Source: Desulfuromusa sp. (GTDB lineage Bacteria; Desulfobacterota; Desulfuromonadia; Desulfuromonadales; Geopsychrobacteraceae). From it: a stretch of 23,691 bases of DNA. The notes under the pieces were generated by a model. That model was not told the origin of the DNA, searched no databases, and saw nothing but the letters and a program-made list of their open reading frames with translations. Positions 1-8,199 of this stretch are shown piece by piece. Numbering within the stretch: the stretch's first letter is position 1; every line of letters starts with the position of its first letter. Position numbers and translations under genes: made by a program. The stretch lies in NCBI GenBank assembly GCA_029933365.1, contig JAOZOH010000044.1, positions 1 to 23,691 on the forward strand, in the 5' to 3' direction.

Positions 1-2
1 GT

Positions 3-416
3 AGCGGTGCTCGTGGCGATGGCGTCAAAGGTGACAAGCTGATGCGTAAAGTTTGTATCAACTGTCATGGTGAAAGCCACATCGATAACACCAGGCAAAC
101 TCTGGACAGTGCCGTTGCATTGTACAATACCTACTGGGACGAAGCAGTAAAGATGAAAAAAGACCTGGCTGCTAAGGGTCTGTTGAAGAAAGATGCTTGG
201 AAAGATGGTTATCAGGAATTGATGTACTATCTCTGGCACCATACCGGTCGTCGTGCCCGTCAAGGTACTGCAATGAATGGACCTGACTATGCTCACTGGC
301 ATGGTTTCTTCCAGGTATTCCAAGTCATGAAAGATATGCAAGATATCTATAACTGGCGGATCAAGAACAACAAGATTGAAGAACTGAGTACCGTTATGAG
401 TTCTGGTCCTCTCTAA
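3..416 (+). CDS. C-terminal fragment of a HAO-like octahaem cytochrome c
   Basis: The gene enters from outside the window; the frame is open from base 3, upstream of the first ATG at 42, so only the last 137 codons are present. One haem c site, CINCH, is encoded at 54-68. The following region contains [16 protein letters not shown] and [11 protein letters not shown], which from memory closely resemble the C-terminal part of hydroxylamine oxidoreductase (HAO) family octahaem cytochromes. These are periplasmic enzymes that oxidise hydroxylamine or hydrazine, or reduce nitrite or hydroxylamine in other lineages. The tyrosine of GPDYAHWHG (codon 288-290) sits about where HAO has the tyrosine cross-linked to the catalytic haem; this alignment was not computed. 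The direction of the reaction cannot be told. The gene ends in a terminator at 442-470. An alternative is another multihaem nitrite or tetrathionate reductase, but the motif match makes HAO-like more likely. Confidence 0.75.
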   Translation, partial: SGARGDGVKGDKLMRKVCINCHGESHIDNTRQTLDSAVALYNTYWDEAVKMKKDLAAKGLLKKDAWKDGYQELMYYLWHHTGRRARQGTAMNGPDYAHWHGFFQVFQVMKDMQDIYNWRIKNNKIEELSTVMSSGPL

Positions 417-441
417 ATCTAGCCATTATGCTAAGGTAGAG

Positions 442-470
442 AAAGCCCCCATCGAAAGATGGGGGCTTTT
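442..470 (+). terminator. Intrinsic terminator after the HAO-like gene
   Basis: A perfect 12-bp stem (442-453 paired with 458-469) with a GAAA tetraloop, starting 25 bp after the cytochrome stop codon. The 3' arm ends in CTTTT. The run of T is short, but the stem is very strong and the loop is of the most stable class. The A-rich 5' arm means it could also work from the minus strand. Confidence 0.88.
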
Positions 471-504
471 GATATCCAATTCCACGGAACGAAAAGGTTA
501 GATC

Positions 505-840
505 ATGAAAAGATTTTTTATCATTTTTCTACTGTTGTTAATTGCCACTAGCTGCTTTGCTCTGACAGAGAGTTTCGGTCCGGAATACGACTCTGTCGTC
601 AAAATATTTCAGGGAGAGGAAGAACCGGATGTCATGGATGCCATCTGGGGAAACCAAGGGTTGTTAAAAATAGGCGTTTTTAAGCACGACAGAGATTATG
701 CTCAGTATGCAAACCATGCCTGTGACATCATTGAAAAAAATGGCTTTCAAGGGAAAACTGTTACGATTCAGATTGTCGACCTGAAGAAATTGGCTGAAAC
801 CGAAGAATGGGTTGTGTTGGGTCAAGCCCAATGCCATTAA
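505..840 (+). CDS. Small secreted protein of unknown function
   Basis: Family not recognised. The 111-residue product opens with MKRFF and a strongly hydrophobic stretch (about residues 4-18) ending ATSCFA, so it is exported. Cleavage after CFA by signal peptidase I is plausible. The Cys after ATS could instead be lipidated, but Thr at -2 and Ala at -3 make a poor lipobox. The mature part of about 90 residues is acidic at its start (GEEEPDVMDAIWG) and carries two further cysteines, one in NHACDII and one as the penultimate residue (QCH end). It follows the HAO-like gene after a terminator, so it probably has its own promoter or depends on read-through. It converges on the ferredoxin gene with 10 bp between stop codons. 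Coding is supported by the signal peptide and by the competing minus-strand frame lacking any family features. Confidence 0.62.
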   Translation: MKRFFIIFLLLLIATSCFALTESFGPEYDSVVKIFQGEEEPDVMDAIWGNQGLLKIGVFKHDRDYAQYANHACDIIEKNGFQGKTVTIQIVDLKKLAETEEWVVLGQAQCH

Positions 841-850
841 GGTAAAAGAT

Positions 851-1048
851 CTACTGTTCCAATTCAAGCGCCTGATGCGGGCAGACGGGAACACAATCCC
901 CGCAATCGCAACACAGACTGTTGTCGACAACCACTTTTTTACTGCCGAAACCATTTGGAAGTTCGGTCTCTAAAGTCAATGCAGAGTATGGGCAAGCAGC
1001 AATACAGGATCCGCAACCGGTACATTTGCCCAGTATTGTGACAGACAT
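851..1048 (-). CDS. Small 2[4Fe-4S] ferredoxin
   Basis: A 65-residue bacterial-type ferredoxin. Two complete cluster motifs are visible: CTGCGSCIAACP near the N-terminus and CCDCGDCVPVCP near the C-terminus. Each has the CxxCxxCxxxCP pattern, so it should bind two [4Fe-4S] clusters and carry low-potential electrons in the cytoplasm. The ATG at 1048 is preferred over the in-frame TTG at 1051; a weak GGGA lies upstream. It begins 18 bp after the isomerase stop codon and is the last gene of the lipid-catabolism run. Position suggests a role as electron donor or acceptor for a neighbouring flavoenzyme such as the FadH-like reductase, but this is inference. No terminator was seen between it and the converging gene. 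Confidence 0.9.
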   Translation of the reverse strand: MSVTILGKCTGCGSCIAACPYSALTLETELPNGFGSKKVVVDNSLCCDCGDCVPVCPHQALELEQ

Positions 1049-1066
1049 CAAGAATCCCGTTTTGAT

Positions 1067-1849
1067 TCAGGTGAAGTTTGGCTTGCGCCCTTCAATGAAA
1101 GCACTGATCGCTTCCTGCGCTTCTGGTTTGGCGAGTTGTCGAAGAAATAATTCTCCTTCTTTACTCATCACTTCAGCAACTTGATGAGCCTGGTTTTCTT
1201 TCAACAGGGATTTTGTCAAGCGGGCAGAAGCTGGTGGTTGTGCCGCCAGTTGAACGGCTTTAGCCATGACCTGTTCGAACAAATCGGACTGGATAAAAAT
1301 TTGGTTGACCAGACCCAAATGAACGGCTTTTTCAACATCGACCATTTCGCCAAGCAATAAAATTTCCGAGGCTTGCAGATGGCCGACCAACTTCGGGAGT
1401 AAGTAACTTGAAGCTGCTTCCGGGCAGAGGCCAAGATTCACAAAAGGGAGCTGAAACCGAGCGGTGTCGTCAGCATAAACCAGGTCACAGTGGAGCAACA
1501 TGGTGGTACCGATACCGACCGCCGGGCCGCTCACCATTGCAACCAATGGTTTCTTTGCCTGACTGATGGCCCGCAGAAAACGGAAAACCGGGCTATTTTC
1601 TCCCTCTGGTGGGTTTTTAGCAAAGTCACGCAGATCGTTGCCGCTGGTAAAACATTTCTCAGTACCATGCAGGAGTATCACCCGAACTTGTTTGTCTTGT
1701 TCCGCAGCTTCCAGCGCTGCGGTTAAGGCATCATACATCGCCAGTGTCAGAGCATTCATCTTCTCCGGACGCTGGATGCCGATCCGTAAAATTCCCTGGT
1801 CCTGTGAGGTTGTCACCATTCCTGTTTCATCACTCATTATTTGATCCAT
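1067..1849 (-). CDS. Crotonase-family delta3,delta2-enoyl-CoA isomerase (ECI2-like)
   Basis: A 260-residue single-domain crotonase fold. The two glutamates used by enoyl-CoA hydratases are absent: the GGGCE position reads GIGTT (Thr116) and the second position is Phe136 in RFQLPF. A glutamate is present instead at 144 in GLCPEAASSYLLPK. That segment strongly resembles the active-site segment of eukaryotic ECI2 (LGQSPEGCSSY). The protein is therefore better read as an enoyl-CoA isomerase that moves a cis/trans-3 double bond to trans-2 during oxidation of unsaturated fatty acids than as a hydratase. The FadN protein in the same cluster keeps both hydratase glutamates, which fits a division of labour. 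The start lies 2 bp after the fadH-like stop; an in-frame ATG at 1837 is an alternative and neither has a strong ribosome site. Confidence 0.82.
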   Translation of the reverse strand: MDQIMSDETGMVTTSQDQGILRIGIQRPEKMNALTLAMYDALTAALEAAEQDKQVRVILLHGTEKCFTSGNDLRDFAKNPPEGENSPVFRFLRAISQAKKPLVAMVSGPAVGIGTTMLLHCDLVYADDTARFQLPFVNLGLCPEAASSYLLPKLVGHLQASEILLLGEMVDVEKAVHLGLVNQIFIQSDLFEQVMAKAVQLAAQPPASARLTKSLLKENQAHQVAEVMSKEGELFLRQLAKPEAQEAISAFIEGRKPNFT

Positions 1850-1851
1850 TT

Positions 1852-3858
1852 CTAAAGAATATTTCGACCAGCTTTGAACCCTTGGTGAATTGCGTCAAAA
1901 ACCATAGCTGGTTGTTTTGCATCACCAACAACCTGGCAGGGAATGTGTTGTTCGGCAGCAGCTTTCTGTAACGGGTTATGTGCTTTGGTCCCTACGGCGA
2001 GAACCACCGTCTCCGCTGGAATTTCCTGGCGTTCTCCGGCTTGTTCAATAATCACTCCAGAGGGGGTGATTTCTAAAACTTTTGCTTGGGTGCGGGTATT
2101 AATCACAGAGCGCTTGATATCCTGTAACATGCTCCAGCGGGTTGATTTGCCGAAGTTTGTCCCTAATTTATCGATCATTTCGATCATCGTGACCTGTTTA
2201 TTACCAGTGGTTGCAAGACGATAAAGTTCCTCTAGCGATTCAGTTTGATGAACCAGTAAAAACTTCAATTCCTCTCCCGATAGAGTCCCCTGTTCAACCA
2301 GTAACAAAGCGGTTTCAATGCCGACAGAACCGCCACCGATAATAGCAACTCGCTGTTCAGTGATGACTTTTCCAGCCAGAACATCCCAAGCCTGCACGAC
2401 ATGCGGTAGGTGATCGCCAGGGATATTTGGGAGAATTGGGGTACCTCCTGTTGCCAAGATCAAGGCTTCCGGTTTTTGCTCAGTCAATAGGTGGCTATCA
2501 ACCGTTGAATTGAGGATGATTTGCACTTTAAGATCAGCTAGTTTGCGTTGTAGATCATCTGCCAGGACTAAAAATTCTTCTCTTCCAGGAGGGGCTCCGG
2601 CCAGATGAAGCTGCCCACCAAAACTCAGATTTTGTTCGTGGAGAATCACCTGATGTCCTTGTTCGGCGGCGGCAATAGCGGCACTCATCCCAGCGGCACC
2701 ACCTCCAACAACTAACACCTTGCGGGGGTGATCAGTCAATTTAGGCGCTGTTTCAACCTCTTTCCCTACCCGAGGATTACACAGGCATTTCACCGATTTC
2801 ATTTTGAATAGATTATCGAAACAACCTTGAGCACAGGCGACACAATGAGTAATCTTGTTTTCCTGATGTTCGCGGGCTTTATTGGGCAGTTGTGGGTCGG
2901 CAATCAGAGCCCGCCCCATGGCAACCATATCGCAAAACTCACTCTCAAGTAGATGCCGTGCCACCGCAGGGTCGTTGATCCGGTGACTGGCAATGACAGG
3001 AACCTTGACTGCGTTGCGGATATCCCGAGCCAGATAGGCAAAAACACCACGCGGAACTTTGGTAACAATCTGAGGAACCTCGGCTTCATGCCAACCGACA
3101 TTAATACTGAGTGCATCCGCACCAGCCTCTACCAGTTTGACAGCAAATGTTTTTAATTCTTCACGACCAATTCCACCCGGCATAAAATCGTTGCCATTGA
3201 TTCTCACCAACATTGGGAAATGATCTCCGGTCGTCGCTTTAACCGCTTGAACTATTTCCAAGCCAAAGCGCATCCGATTTTCTAAACTTCCGCCGTAACG
3301 ATCCTGACGCTGGTTGGTTAATGGGGACAGAAATTCACTGATCAGATATCCGGTACCCGCAAGAATTTCCACAGCATCGAACCCGGCAGATTTTACCCGT
3401 CTGGCAGCATCGGCAAAGTGCTGAATTATTGTGTGAATTTCGTCTTCTTCTAGCTCGCGTGGAGTTTCTCTGGTCATCCGTGACGGAATTGGCGATGGCG
3501 CAACCGGCTTTTTTCCGCCCAGGAATAGAGAGAAATTATACCGACCGGCATGATTGAGCTGCACACAGGCAGCTGCACCCTCCTTTTTGATGGTTGTTGC
3601 CAGTTGTGTCAATCCGGGAATAAATTCATCCTGATGAGCTCCAATATTTCCCGGAAGACCGGACAGCTCATCAATAGTTGCATAGCCAACGCAGATCATC
3701 CCGACACCGCCTTTAGCACGTTCAGCGTAAAAATTGATCAGCTGGTCGGTGACGATAAATTTGTGGCACATATTCAAGTGCATGGCCGGCATTAAAATCC
3801 GGTTTTTCAATTCCAGATTCCCGATTGAAATAGGTCCAAATAGTCGATCGGAGCGCAT
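1852..3858 (-). CDS. fadH: 2,4-dienoyl-CoA reductase / enoate reductase-type flavoenzyme (FadH-like)
   Basis: A 668-residue three-domain iron-sulfur flavoprotein. Residues 1-330 form an Old Yellow Enzyme TIM barrel (FMN). Tyr171 in GTGYLISEF and His257 in GWHEA correspond to the E. coli FadH proton-donor pair. A [4Fe-4S] ligand set follows with Cys339, 342, 346 and 358 (C-x2-C-x3-C-x11-C). The C-terminal part has two dinucleotide folds (VLVVGGGAAG about 381-390 and VAIIGGGSVG about 504-513) for FAD and NAD(P)H. It should reduce 2,4-dienoyl-CoA intermediates from polyunsaturated fatty acids. The segment KLGTNFGKSTRW recalls clostridial enoate reductase and BaiCD relatives, so the exact substrate is less certain. 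An AGGAAA ribosome site precedes the ATG. It sits 24 bp downstream of the MBL gene and 2 bp before the isomerase gene. Confidence 0.85.
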   Translation of the reverse strand: MRSDRLFGPISIGNLELKNRILMPAMHLNMCHKFIVTDQLINFYAERAKGGVGMICVGYATIDELSGLPGNIGAHQDEFIPGLTQLATTIKKEGAAACVQLNHAGRYNFSLFLGGKKPVAPSPIPSRMTRETPRELEEDEIHTIIQHFADAARRVKSAGFDAVEILAGTGYLISEFLSPLTNQRQDRYGGSLENRMRFGLEIVQAVKATTGDHFPMLVRINGNDFMPGGIGREELKTFAVKLVEAGADALSINVGWHEAEVPQIVTKVPRGVFAYLARDIRNAVKVPVIASHRINDPAVARHLLESEFCDMVAMGRALIADPQLPNKAREHQENKITHCVACAQGCFDNLFKMKSVKCLCNPRVGKEVETAPKLTDHPRKVLVVGGGAAGMSAAIAAAEQGHQVILHEQNLSFGGQLHLAGAPPGREEFLVLADDLQRKLADLKVQIILNSTVDSHLLTEQKPEALILATGGTPILPNIPGDHLPHVVQAWDVLAGKVITEQRVAIIGGGSVGIETALLLVEQGTLSGEELKFLLVHQTESLEELYRLATTGNKQVTMIEMIDKLGTNFGKSTRWSMLQDIKRSVINTRTQAKVLEITPSGVIIEQAGERQEIPAETVVLAVGTKAHNPLQKAAAEQHIPCQVVGDAKQPAMVFDAIHQGFKAGRNIL

Positions 3859-3882
3859 GGTTATTTCCTATCTTTGATAAAG

Positions 3883-4824
3883 TCAGCTGACGGCACGGTC
3901 AAATTTATCCGCAACCTGTGAAAACAGTCCAACCTTGGTCAACACATTCCGCAGAAGTTCCGGTTCAGCAAGAAAGTCGCGTAAAAATACAACTTCTGAC
4001 GTTTTTAAATAGATGATAAAGGGGTGCATCGCATCGTTCTTGAACAGTTTAGTAACGATCTCCGCAGCGGTTACACTTAATGGCAGTTTATTGATTCGTG
4101 CTGCCCGTTCTAGGAGCTTATTGACATAGAACAGCAGGCAACTGTCAACACTATCAATTTTTTCCCGATGACCGGGAAAAATTTCCTTGTCGCGTAAAGT
4201 CACCAATTTTGCCAGACTTTCGCAGTAAGCGGCATAGTTGCGAAAGCGGGTACCGGTTAGCAGGTCAACATCCAAAAGAGGAGTCTGAAAAATGCCCTGC
4301 AACAAGACATCACCGGTTATGGCCCAGTCAGCGCTGCTGAGAACCATGTCACTCTGGGAATGACCAGGACAGGGGAGCGCTGTCAAGCCAAGTTGCTCAG
4401 GGAGAGATTCCTCAATGATCTTAAAATTTTCTGGCAGGGGTGGAAAGACTGTCCCATCTTCCATACTAACCCGAAACTTTTCCAAAAAAGCGGGTTCAAA
4501 ACCGATTTGTAACATCAGATCGTACATCAATACCAGACGTTCTGTATGCCGTACGATTTTAAGATGATCGCGAAATGGCAGATAAAGGGTGGCGGCAGTT
4601 TCCTGCTCCAACCAGCTTGCCAATCCGTAGTGATCAATATGGCAATGGGTAATGATGATATGTTTGAGACGTTTGAAATCCAGATTTTTCTTTAAATAGC
4701 GTCTGGCTTCTTCGGTAGGTGGACCGGTATCAAAGAGAACCAGTTCTCCTGCAATCTCGGCACTGTAGCAATGTACGGGGCCAACCTGGTATTGAGTATT
4801 TATGGTGTGTTGAGTTGGGGTCAT
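3883..4824 (-). CDS. MBL-fold metal-dependent hydrolase
   Basis: A 313-residue metallo-beta-lactamase-fold protein with no signal peptide, so probably cytoplasmic. The dinuclear metal site looks complete: His60, His62, Asp64 and His65 in THCHIDHYG, His154 in CPGHSQSD, Asp171 in AITGDVLL and His218 in FPGHRE. This pattern fits the glyoxalase II/thioesterase-like branch, hydrolysing an ester or thioester. A C-terminal helical extension of about 80 residues follows the fold. Placement directly before the FadH-like reductase and isomerase suggests an acyl-CoA or acyl-ester substrate; nothing in the sequence proves it. It is the first gene after a repeat-rich gap downstream of fadE, so it may head its own transcription unit, although no convincing promoter is visible there. 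Confidence 0.82.
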   Translation of the reverse strand: MTPTQHTINTQYQVGPVHCYSAEIAGELVLFDTGPPTEEARRYLKKNLDFKRLKHIIITHCHIDHYGLASWLEQETAATLYLPFRDHLKIVRHTERLVLMYDLMLQIGFEPAFLEKFRVSMEDGTVFPPLPENFKIIEESLPEQLGLTALPCPGHSQSDMVLSSADWAITGDVLLQGIFQTPLLDVDLLTGTRFRNYAAYCESLAKLVTLRDKEIFPGHREKIDSVDSCLLFYVNKLLERAARINKLPLSVTAAEIVTKLFKNDAMHPFIIYLKTSEVVFLRDFLAEPELLRNVLTKVGLFSQVADKFDRAVS

Positions 4825-4886
4825 ATAAGGTTAATTTCCAAGAGCAATTGGGAATAGCACTAGGTTAAGGATAGATACCAGCAAAA

Positions 4887-4999
4887 ACGGGACTGTCCCC
4901 GTACGGGGGCTGTCCCAAGCTTTTGCAACGCGAACCAGTACAGTTTCATAGTCCGCAAACCTCTGGGACAGCCCCCGATGGAACTGGGGACAGTCCCGA
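4887..4999. repeat. Inverted pair of GGGACAG-CCCC palindromic units
   Basis: Two divergent copies of the same unit face each other across about 46 bp. The right unit (about 4964-4997) reads TGGGACAGCCCCC, 9 nt, then GGGGACAGTCCCG. The left unit (4888-4917) is its reverse complement with a 4-nt centre. Each unit is itself nearly palindromic, so the region can fold as two hairpins or one long cruciform. It lies directly upstream (5' side, + strand) of the 5014-5148 element. It resembles REP-type extragenic repeats and encodes nothing. Confidence 0.8.
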
Positions 5000-5013
5000 G
5001 CTTACTCATAGTT

Positions 5014-5148
5014 CCCTCTCCCTGAGGGAGAGGGTCAGGGTGAGGGGATAACGTTACAGGATCATCAGAACTACTTATTCATTTTTCAGTTATTCTTTAA
5101 AATTTCCCCTCATCCGGCCTGCGGCCACCTTCTCCCTTAGGGAGAAGG
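5014..5148 (+). repeat. Full-length foldback element (REP/MITE-like), copy 1
   Basis: A 135-bp element starting with a 9-bp hairpin (CCCTCTCCC, TGA, GGGAGAGGG) and ending with another (CCTTCTCCC, TTA, GGGAGAAGG). Conserved internal blocks are GGGTGAGGGG, CGTTACA, TAAAAT, CCCCTCATCCG and CCTGCG. It is flanked by a 6-bp inverted repeat, ACTCAT at 5004-5009 and ATGAGT at 5150-5155. With the preceding GGGACAG repeats it fills most of the gene-free interval 4825-5176 between fadE and the MBL gene. The remaining bases of that interval hold nothing recognisable. Confidence 0.85.
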
Positions 5149-5176
5149 AATGAGTGGGAGATCTGTACTAAACCAA

Positions 5177-6955
5177 TTAGAAAATATACTTTTCTGTTTC
5201 GCTGGCAGCAGCAGCCAGAATCCGTTTCGCTTGTAGCAATCCAGTCGCATCGTACTTGGTAAAACGTCGAACTCCGGAGAGAATCATGGCCAGGGTGTCT
5301 CCCTCTTCAACAAAGTAAGCCCCTTTTTTGGCTGCACTGGCGGCTATCTCGGTGGCATTAAAGGTAACAACCTTGACCGCAGCCCGCAGTTGCTCCTGCT
5401 TAGCAGGACTCAATGTATCGATAATCTTTTCTGCACGGAGAACAGCACTCTCCATGGCAAAGATCTGAATGGCAATATCAGAGGCTGTCATCAGAATTTC
5501 CTGCTCGTTGGCAAGTTTGTCCATATATTTTTGCACGCCTGCACCGGAGAGAATCAGGAACAGCGTTTTCAGATTCTGTATCGTTGTTTTTTCGGCAATA
5601 AACGGAATTGACTCATCAACCTCCTCAAACGAAGGGGTCATCAGCGATTCAAAGGCCTTCATCGACTCTGCCTGTAACGGCAGCTCGCCCTTCATGGCTC
5701 GCTTCAGAATCATCCCTGAAGTGAGCAGCCGGTTAATTTCGTTGGTTCCCTCAAAAATCCGATTAATTCGTTCATCACGATAGTAACGTTCAGCATTATA
5801 TTCGCTGACAAAGCCGTAACCACCATGAATCTGGACAACCTCGTCCACAGTCTTGGCCAGAACATCACTACAGAAGACTTTGGAAATGCCACATTCTGGG
5901 GCGTATTCCTCGATCCCTTTCAGGTATTGAACATAGTAATCATCAGTACCTTTTTCGATGGTTGCAAGCTTGTCGTCAAGCAGGCCGGCTAAGCGGTAAA
6001 CCAGTGATTCAGAGGCGTAAATTGCGGCAGTAACATCTGCAATTTTCTCCTGAATGGCTCCAAAAGAGGAGATCGGTCGGCCGAATTGCTTACGCTCATT
6101 AGCGTAACTGATTCCTTCTGCCAGAGCCATTTTTGCTGCCCCAGTGACCATGGCACCAAGCTTGAAACGTCCGATATTCAGGGAGTTGAAGGCTATTTTA
6201 TGCCCTTTCCCTATTTCGCCGAGGACATTTTCGATGGGAACTTTGCAATTGTCGAGAATAATCTGGGTGGTCGAACTTCCCTTGATCCCCATCTTCTTCT
6301 CTTCGGGGCCAACGACTAACCCGTCAAAGCTCTTCTCTACCAGAAATGCGGTGAAATGTTTCTTGTCAATATTGACAAAGATAGTGAACAGATCGGCAAA
6401 ACCGCCGTTGGTAATAAACTGCTTGGTGCCATTGAGGAGGTAATATTTTCCATCTTCAGACAAGGTAGCGTTACTTTGGACTCCCAGGGCATCACTGCCG
6501 GAACCCGGCTCGGTCAGGCAGTAGGCGGAACACCACTCGCCGGAAGTGATTTTTTCCAGATATCTTCTCTTCTGTTCCGCAGTTCCATAATAGATCAGTG
6601 GCAGGGTGCCAATGCCGGTATGGGCAGCGAAGGCAACAGAAAAGGAACCGCTGTAAGCCATTTTTTCCCCAACCAGCATGGTTGATGCTTTGTCGAGTTC
6701 GAGCCCTCCCTCCTCTTCGGGAGCATCCATCATCAACAGACCCAGCTCACCACACTTGCGCATTCCTTCAACTATATGCTCAAAGTTCTGCGCTTCAATC
6801 TCATCAAGATGGGGCATAATTTCATTTTCAACAAACTGCTCAGTTGTTTCGGCCATTGCTCGTTGTTCGTCAGTAAAATCTTCCGGTGTGAAAATGTCCT
6901 GACAATCGCTCTCAGCAATCAGATATCCGCCGCCCTGCATTATTTTTCCAGCCAT
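5177..6955 (-). CDS. fadE: Acyl-CoA dehydrogenase with C-terminal extension (FadE, VLCAD/ACAD9 type)
   Basis: A 592-residue FAD enzyme for the first dehydrogenation of beta-oxidation, passing electrons to an electron-transfer flavoprotein. Visible landmarks (numbered from the chosen ATG) are CLTEPGSGSDA near 146-156, RKQFGRPIS near 288, QIHGGYGF near 375 and the catalytic-base segment RIFEGTNEI with Glu402. About 170 residues follow this core, as in VLCAD/ACAD9 and the roughly 594-residue B. subtilis FadE, and unlike 380-residue short-chain dehydrogenases. The ATG at 6955 is chosen because GAGGTGA lies a few bases upstream; the in-frame GTG at 6964 is part of that ribosome site. It starts 36 bp after the thiolase stop. 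No etfAB genes are in the window. Long-chain preference is inferred from the architecture. Confidence 0.92.
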   Translation of the reverse strand: MAGKIMQGGGYLIAESDCQDIFTPEDFTDEQRAMAETTEQFVENEIMPHLDEIEAQNFEHIVEGMRKCGELGLLMMDAPEEEGGLELDKASTMLVGEKMAYSGSFSVAFAAHTGIGTLPLIYYGTAEQKRRYLEKITSGEWCSAYCLTEPGSGSDALGVQSNATLSEDGKYYLLNGTKQFITNGGFADLFTIFVNIDKKHFTAFLVEKSFDGLVVGPEEKKMGIKGSSTTQIILDNCKVPIENVLGEIGKGHKIAFNSLNIGRFKLGAMVTGAAKMALAEGISYANERKQFGRPISSFGAIQEKIADVTAAIYASESLVYRLAGLLDDKLATIEKGTDDYYVQYLKGIEEYAPECGISKVFCSDVLAKTVDEVVQIHGGYGFVSEYNAERYYRDERINRIFEGTNEINRLLTSGMILKRAMKGELPLQAESMKAFESLMTPSFEEVDESIPFIAEKTTIQNLKTLFLILSGAGVQKYMDKLANEQEILMTASDIAIQIFAMESAVLRAEKIIDTLSPAKQEQLRAAVKVVTFNATEIAASAAKKGAYFVEEGDTLAMILSGVRRFTKYDATGLLQAKRILAAAASETEKYIF

Positions 6956-6991
6956 AATATTCACCTCATCTTTATATAATTAAAAATAAAC

Positions 6992-8164
6992 CTACAGTTT
7001 TTCAAAAATTCCAGCAGCACCCATACCACCACCGATACACATGGAAACCATGCCATAGCGTAGTTCACGCCGTTGCATTTCGTGCAGCAGGGTCGCTGTC
7101 AGTTTGGCTCCTGTACAGCCAAGAGGGTGCCCCAATGCGATAGCACCACCGTTCACGTTGAGAATCTCTGGATTCAATTCCAGCTCCCTGATCACAGCAA
7201 GAGATTGAGCTGCAAAGGCTTCATTGAGCTCGATCAGGCCAAGATCCTCTTGTTTGAGCCCTGCCAGTTTCAGAGCTGCTGGTATCGCTTCCATTGGCCC
7301 GATTCCCATAAGCTCTGGTGGGACTCCTTTGGCTGCAAAGGCGACAAAACGAGCCAGCGGCTCCCCGCCAATTTCTTTGAGGAAGTCTTCAGAAACAACC
7401 AGGGTCGCTGCGGCACCATCGGTCATCTGTGAAGAGTTTCCTGCGGTGACGGAGCCCCCTTGTTTGAAGGCAGGCTTAAGTTTAGCCAGCCCCGCAACGG
7501 TGGTATCTGTTCGCACCCCATCATCGATGGAAATCAATTCGGTGGATTTTTGCACTTTCCCCTTGATGACAGGGGTTTTTTCAATTTCAACGGGAATAAT
7601 CTCATCACTAAAGCGCCCTGCGGTGATTGCTTCAGCGGCTTTCTTATGGCTGGCGGCAGAAAAGCCATCTTGATCTTCTCGATTAATCTGGTACTTGTCT
7701 GCAACCAGTTCTGCGGTGATTCCCATGGAAGCGAATGCCTCTGGCCATTCGGCAACCAGTCCGGGGTTGGCACTGTACTTATTGCCACCCATGGGGACGG
7801 TTGTCATCGATTCGGTACCTCCGGCAATAATACAATCAGCAAAGCCAGCCATAATCCTCTCTGCTGCCAGGGCAATACTCTGTAGGCCCGATGAGCAGAA
7901 CCGATTGATCGTCATCGCCGGAACTTGATAGGGAATTCCTGCTTTCAGTGCAGCAACACGGGCAACATTCATCCCCTGCTCCCCTTCCGGGAAAGCGCAA
8001 CCGAGCAGAACATCATCAATCCGCATGGGATCAATTTTGGTGCGCTCAATTAGCCCTGCAAGTGCAGCAGCGGCTAGATCATCAGGGCGCATATCTTTAA
8101 ATTTACCTTTTTTAGCGCGGCAACCGGGAGTGCGGTAAGCGGCAAGTATATAAGCTGTTTTCAT
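6992..8164 (-). CDS. fadA: Acetyl-CoA acyltransferase (3-ketoacyl-CoA thiolase)
   Basis: A 390-residue thiolase catalysing thiolytic cleavage of 3-ketoacyl-CoA to acetyl-CoA and a shortened acyl-CoA in the cytoplasm. All catalytic residues are present: the acylated Cys90 in [11 protein letters not shown], His346 in [11 protein letters not shown] and Cys376 in [10 protein letters not shown], plus the NEAFAAQ motif near 314. The length matches the roughly 391 residues of B. subtilis FadA. CAGGAGA lies just upstream of the ATG. It sits between fadN (35-bp gap) and fadE (36-bp gap), giving the N-A-E order. A degradative rather than biosynthetic (PhaA-type) role is inferred from this operon position. 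Confidence 0.93.
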   Translation of the reverse strand: MKTAYILAAYRTPGCRAKKGKFKDMRPDDLAAAALAGLIERTKIDPMRIDDVLLGCAFPEGEQGMNVARVAALKAGIPYQVPAMTINRFCSSGLQSIALAAERIMAGFADCIIAGGTESMTTVPMGGNKYSANPGLVAEWPEAFASMGITAELVADKYQINREDQDGFSAASHKKAAEAITAGRFSDEIIPVEIEKTPVIKGKVQKSTELISIDDGVRTDTTVAGLAKLKPAFKQGGSVTAGNSSQMTDGAAATLVVSEDFLKEIGGEPLARFVAFAAKGVPPELMGIGPMEAIPAALKLAGLKQEDLGLIELNEAFAAQSLAVIRELELNPEILNVNGGAIALGHPLGCTGAKLTATLLHEMQRRELRYGMVSMCIGGGMGAAGIFEKL

Positions 8165-8199
8165 CGTTTATTCTCCTGCGAGATAGATGTTTTTGAATA

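Noticed and set aside
664..954. Minus-strand open frame of 96 codons over the small secreted protein and ferredoxin end
   Set aside because: It overlaps two better supported genes, has no recognisable family features and looks like a shadow frame.
4887..5155. Repeat-rich gap considered as a small CRISPR array
   Set aside because: The units are inverted rather than direct repeats, of different lengths, with no regular spacers and no cas genes nearby.
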